From Prevotella sp. (lineage in GTDB: Bacteria; Bacteroidota; Bacteroidia; Bacteroidales; Bacteroidaceae), in the NCBI GenBank assembly GCA_017475265.1, contig JAFVFY010000027.1, forward strand, positions 62,001 to 126,000: DNA of 64,000 nucleotides, in the 5' to 3' direction. Made by a program: the position numbers and the translations under genes. The stretch's first letter is position 1. Every line of letters begins with the position of its first letter. Under the pieces are notes generated by a model. The model made no database searches, had not been told where the DNA came from, and saw nothing but the letters and a program-made list of their open reading frames with translations. Positions 61,272 through 64,000 of this stretch are shown piece by piece.

Positions 61272-63362
61272 ATGAAGATTACGAAGATAAAGACGTCATT
61301 CGGGACGTTCGGTGCCCCGGTGTCAGTAGAGATGGACACCATCGTCGAGAAGATGCGCTCTCCGAAGACCAAGGAGTTGGCCGACCGTATCGCCGCCATT
61401 GCCCTGCAGTCGCGGCTCGCCATGCAGCAGGGAGCCCCGCGCTACCCGATAGCCGACACCAACCGCCTGCCCTTCCTGGTGTTCAGCACCATTTTCGGAC
61501 GCCTGAGCATGGACAAGCCCAAAGCACTAACTGGTCTGATGATGCTGAACATCCCCTGCCCGGAGGGTACCCGCCAAATCAGCGAGCTGCGGCGGCGCGT
61601 AAGTCAGATACCCTACACCCTGCTTGCCTTTGCCGGTGTCAGCGGTGTCACACTGAAGGTCGTCGTGCGCTGCGACTGCCAGAGCCTGAAACAGACAGAC
61701 ACCAACGACTACCTCGACTTCCTGCGCGATGCCCATGAGAGCGCGGCGCGGCTCTATACCGCCTTGGCGGTGTGCGGCCTGCTCGTCGACGAGCAGACGC
61801 TGGTGCGCGGCTGCCGCATGAGCTACGATCCGCAGCTCTACTACAACCCCGGGGCGCTGCCGATGCCCGTGGTGCGCGAGGCCCGCAACCCGTTGACGGC
61901 CTACGAGGGTACCAAGACCGACGATAACGGGACCGTCGTGTGGTACCCCGACGACGAGGCCCGCGAGCGCATCGAGATGGAGTTCCAGACCTGTCTCTCG
62001 AAGGCCATCGACGATGCCGGCGACCAGCCGGAGGAGTGTCTGCAGATACTCGCCGACTATTGCCGCAAGGCCTGTCTGCAGGAGGAGGGCTGCGTGGTGC
62101 GCGCCCTGTGGAACGCCCGCTTCAAGCCCCTTGGCGAAGACCTGGTGCGCAAGGTGTTCCGCAACACTTACAAGAAGCCCCACAACGGCAAGCCCGTGTC
62201 GCAGATGAACGAGAAGGAGCGTATCATGCGTAGCATCGAGGACTTCCTCGCGCGGCGCTATGAGCTGCGCTTCAACACCGTGAAGCAGACGACGGAGTTC
62301 CGGCCCAACGACCTGCGCTTCAAGCAGTGGCGACCGCTGACGGAGAGGGAGCTGAAGTCGATGGTCGTGGAGGAGATGAAGGAGGGCGGCGAGAGCTGGA
62401 TGAACGACATGCGCACCTACGTCGAGTCGGCCCACATCAAAGACTATAACCCTATCCACGAGTTCCTCGCCGGCTGCGGGAGATGGAACGGCAAGCAGGA
62501 CTTTATCGGCGACTTCGCCCGTCGTCTGCCCACCGACTACGACCGCTGGCCACAGTATTTCCACCGCTGGTTCCTGGCGATGGTGGCCCAGGCCCTGAAC
62601 ATCAACCGCGACTACGGCAACTCGATGGTGCCGCTGCTCATCGGCGAGCAGGGCTACCTGAAGACGCAGTTCTGCAACCATATACTGCCGCCGTCGATGC
62701 GCGAATACTACATGAAGGACATCAAGATGGACAATGCCGAGCAGGTGGAGCGCGTACTGGGCCGTATGTGGCTGGTGAACATCGACGAGTATGACTCGAA
62801 GACGCAGCGCGAACAGGCGAAAATAAAAAGGCTGCTCACCGAGAAGGAGGTGCAGGTGCGCAAGATGCGCAGCGACCAGTACACGATGACGCCGCGCCTC
62901 TGCTCGTTCATCGCCACCACCAACGACCCCACTCCGCTGCCCTCGGGCGACGGCACCCGAAGATACCTCTGCATAGAGGTGACAGGGCGCGTAGACATGT
63001 CGGGGCAGATACCCTACAAGCAGATGTTCGCACAGGCGGTAACGGAACTGAACGACCCTGACTGTATCTACTGGTTCACCGACGACGACGAACGTGAGAT
63101 ACAGCAGCATAACCGTCGCTACCAGCAGGAGTCGGCACCCGAGATGGTGCTGCAGCAGCTCTTCGAGCCTGCCAAGCAGCACAAGAAGGAGTGCTTCTGG
63201 ACTACCACCGCCATACAGAAGGAGCTCGAGAATCACCTGAAAGCCTCCGACGTGCCCAACCTGGTCAATCTTGGCGCGGCTATCAAGAAACTACGCTGGC
63301 AGCGGTTCAAGAACAACGGCATCAGAGGCTATTACCTCAAGCTGAAGAAGGGCAGCGTATAG
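61272..63362 (+). CDS. VirE/BT4734-type primase-helicase protein
   Basis: The 696-residue product has an N-terminal primase-like domain (~1-200: SFGTFGAPVSVEMDTIVEKMRS, TLLAFAGVSGVTLKVVVRC, YDPQLYYNPGALPMP) and a C-terminal VirE-type P-loop ATPase domain (~400-640). The latter has the Walker A-like LLIGEQGYLKTQFCN, Walker B-like WLVNIDEYD, and FIATTNDPTPLPSGDGTRRYLCIEV. In Bacteroidales such genes are repeated accessory genes, often near integrated elements, and resemble phage or plasmid replication primase-helicases. It is preceded by the 22-bp iteron array and flanked by short GCCCC-rich inverted sequences. It is strongly G+C-rich compared with its A/T-rich upstream region. Confidence 0.88.
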   Translation: MKITKIKTSFGTFGAPVSVEMDTIVEKMRSPKTKELADRIAAIALQSRLAMQQGAPRYPIADTNRLPFLVFSTIFGRLSMDKPKALTGLMMLNIPCPEGTRQISELRRRVSQIPYTLLAFAGVSGVTLKVVVRCDCQSLKQTDTNDYLDFLRDAHESAARLYTALAVCGLLVDEQTLVRGCRMSYDPQLYYNPGALPMPVVREARNPLTAYEGTKTDDNGTVVWYPDDEARERIEMEFQTCLSKAIDDAGDQPEECLQILADYCRKACLQEEGCVVRALWNARFKPLGEDLVRKVFRNTYKKPHNGKPVSQMNEKERIMRSIEDFLARRYELRFNTVKQTTEFRPNDLRFKQWRPLTERELKSMVVEEMKEGGESWMNDMRTYVESAHIKDYNPIHEFLAGCGRWNGKQDFIGDFARRLPTDYDRWPQYFHRWFLAMVAQALNINRDYGNSMVPLLIGEQGYLKTQFCNHILPPSMREYYMKDIKMDNAEQVERVLGRMWLVNIDEYDSKTQREQAKIKRLLTEKEVQVRKMRSDQYTMTPRLCSFIATTNDPTPLPSGDGTRRYLCIEVTGRVDMSGQIPYKQMFAQAVTELNDPDCIYWFTDDDEREIQQHNRRYQQESAPEMVLQQLFEPAKQHKKECFWTTTAIQKELENHLKASDVPNLVNLGAAIKKLRWQRFKNNGIRGYYLKLKKGSV

Positions 63363-63450
63363 AGAGGAAGGGGCAATGGGGGCCGTAAAGGGGCGGGGAG
63401 TCTTTGTTAAGAATCCCCTTGTAAATACCTGTTTGGCAAACAGATAGGAG

Positions 63451-63473
63451 AAAAAGGGGCGCGAGGGGCAGAC
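63451..63473. repeat. Right GCCCC-rich inverted sequence flanking the VirE-type gene
   Basis: Reads AAAAAGGGGCGCGAGGGGCA; its reverse complement resembles 60931-60952. Confidence 0.5.
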
Positions 63474-63479
63474 ATTTTT

Positions 63480-63514
63480 GGTGGAGAGAATAGCTAAAGG
63501 CTATTCTCTCCACC
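63480..63514. repeat. Perfect 14-bp inverted repeat after the VirE-type gene
   Basis: Arms GGTGGAGAGAATAG and CTATTCTCTCCACC with a 7-base loop. No T-run follows on either strand, so it is a strong hairpin of uncertain role between the VirE-type gene and the convergent sorting-domain gene. Confidence 0.85.
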
Positions 63515-63582
63515 AACTGTTCTTGGTTCGGCAGAGGGCCTGCGCCACGCAGTTCATCGTTGCAGAAAGGACGGTGAGAGGA

Positions 63583-64000
63583 TTATCTCACTGAAAGCTT
63601 GCGCGTGTACTTTCCGTCGGACGACTGCACGATGTAGACGCCGGAGTTCACGATGTGCGTCTCGCGGCTCTCACCGGGCTGCAGGTCGAAGGTGGCCATG
63701 CAGAGTCCGCTCGGAGCGATGATGCGGATGGTGACGGTCTCCTCCAGCGACGAGCTCACCGTAATCTTGTGGCTTCCAGGACGGGCAGTGATGTAGCCCG
63801 GCTTCATAATCGACTTCTTCTTCTGGTCGTCGTCGTTCTGCGAGAAGACGATGCTGCGCGTCTGGCGCGAAGGTGAAGATGCAGGCGTTGCAATGAAGTA
63901 TGGCCGGAAGGCATAGACACTGGCCGTCGAGGCATCGGTCTCCACATAGCTGTTGCCGTCGCTGTTGAGCAGGAAGGCATGCTTGCCAGTCTCCACATCG
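63583..64000 (-). CDS. C-terminal part of a secreted protein with sorting domain (5'-truncated by window edge)
   Basis: The open frame runs from the window edge to a stop at 63583, about 139 codons. The end (ITVSSSLEETVTIRIIAPSG, LQPGESRETHIVNSGVYIV, DGKYTRKLSVR) is a beta-sandwich tail of the Por-secretion/T9SS C-terminal type. Upstream residues (SYVETDASTASVYAFRPYF) are typical of the region before such tails in Prevotella surface proteins. The catalytic or binding part lies outside the window. Confidence 0.82.
   Translation of the reverse strand, partial: DVETGKHAFLLNSDGNSYVETDASTASVYAFRPYFIATPASSPSRQTRSIVFSQNDDDQKKKSIMKPGYITARPGSHKITVSSSLEETVTIRIIAPSGLCMATFDLQPGESRETHIVNSGVYIVQSSDGKYTRKLSVR

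Noticed and set aside
61527..63236. 569-codon minus-strand frame opposite the VirE-type gene
   Set aside because: It lies fully antisense to a gene with clear domain motifs; its residues are low-complexity Leu/Val/His/Arg, typical of a shadow frame in G+C-rich coding DNA.
63480..63514. Intrinsic terminator of the VirE-type gene
   Set aside because: The stem is excellent but no T-run follows on either strand; kept only as an inverted repeat.

Overview
The window comes from a Bacteroidota genome, most likely a Prevotella-like member of the Bacteroidales. This rests on three things seen in the sequence: repeated promoters of the form TTTG-N19/20-TAnnTTTG; typical Bacteroidales proteins (carboxypeptidase-regulatory-domain outer-membrane barrel, DUF3857, CotH with dockerin-like tail, dipeptidyl-peptidase-like S9 peptidase, VirE/BT4734 primase-helicase, C-terminal sorting domains ending in the TLDGRRL...KKGLY style); and the near absence of strong Shine-Dalgarno sites. 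No rRNA, tRNA or CRISPR array was seen.

Layout. 1-8.4 kb (minus strand): a probable operon of a CotH/lamin-tail/dockerin surface protein, a short DUF3857 protein and a TPR protein, followed by an outer-membrane barrel receptor cut by the window edge. 8.5-12.1 kb (plus): a lipoprotein carboxylesterase and a secreted ferulic/acetyl-xylan-type esterase, probably one transcript. 12.4-17.1 kb (plus): a secreted single-domain FMN-binding flavoprotein, a response regulator with a PP2C output, a gamma-carbonic-anhydrase-like protein and a MaeB-type malic enzyme. 17.2-18.1 kb: a BRO-type protein behind a promoter embedded in the malic-enzyme terminator. 18.1-21.8 kb (minus): an S9 peptidase and a membrane metallophosphoesterase, both carrying REP-like palindromes in frame. 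21.9-27.5 kb (plus): a signalling operon made of a coiled-coil/beta-propeller membrane protein, a periplasmic-propeller sensor whose kinase phospho-acceptor His is replaced by Asp, and a soluble His-bearing kinase.

27.5-54.3 kb (minus) is the most unusual block. Three secreted proteins of about 4250, 1976 and 981 residues, two of them built from YGGG/FGGG repeats, are interleaved with three different AAA-ATPases that each carry a C-terminal PD-(D/E)XK nuclease-like domain. One ATPase overlaps the start of a giant protein by an ATGA junction, so ATPase and surface protein are translationally coupled.

54.4-60.8 kb (minus) is an accessory island. It holds two RhuM/PLD-like paralogues, an Rpn-type nuclease, an Abi-family HEPN protein with a candidate divergent small RNA, a RelE-like toxin with an unfamiliar partner, and a broken KilA-N gene. 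These cargo genes are separated by copies of an intergenic module: a truncated signal-peptide reading frame resembling the 5' end of the 981-residue surface protein, in three copies followed directly by a promoter. This looks like a cassette array assembled by recombination in shared intergenic DNA.

60.8-64 kb (plus): four palindromes at an exact 22-bp period lie upstream of a VirE/BT4734-type primase-helicase gene, which is flanked by short GCCCC-rich inverted sequences. The window ends in the C-terminal sorting domain of another secreted protein.

A second theme runs through the window: arrays of degenerate 7-bp units (TCAACTC, TCAATNN, CAGACNT) sit at gene junctions and, in several genes, in frame inside the protein. 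Together with two REP-like families, they make this stretch rich in small repeats that I cannot assign to a described system.
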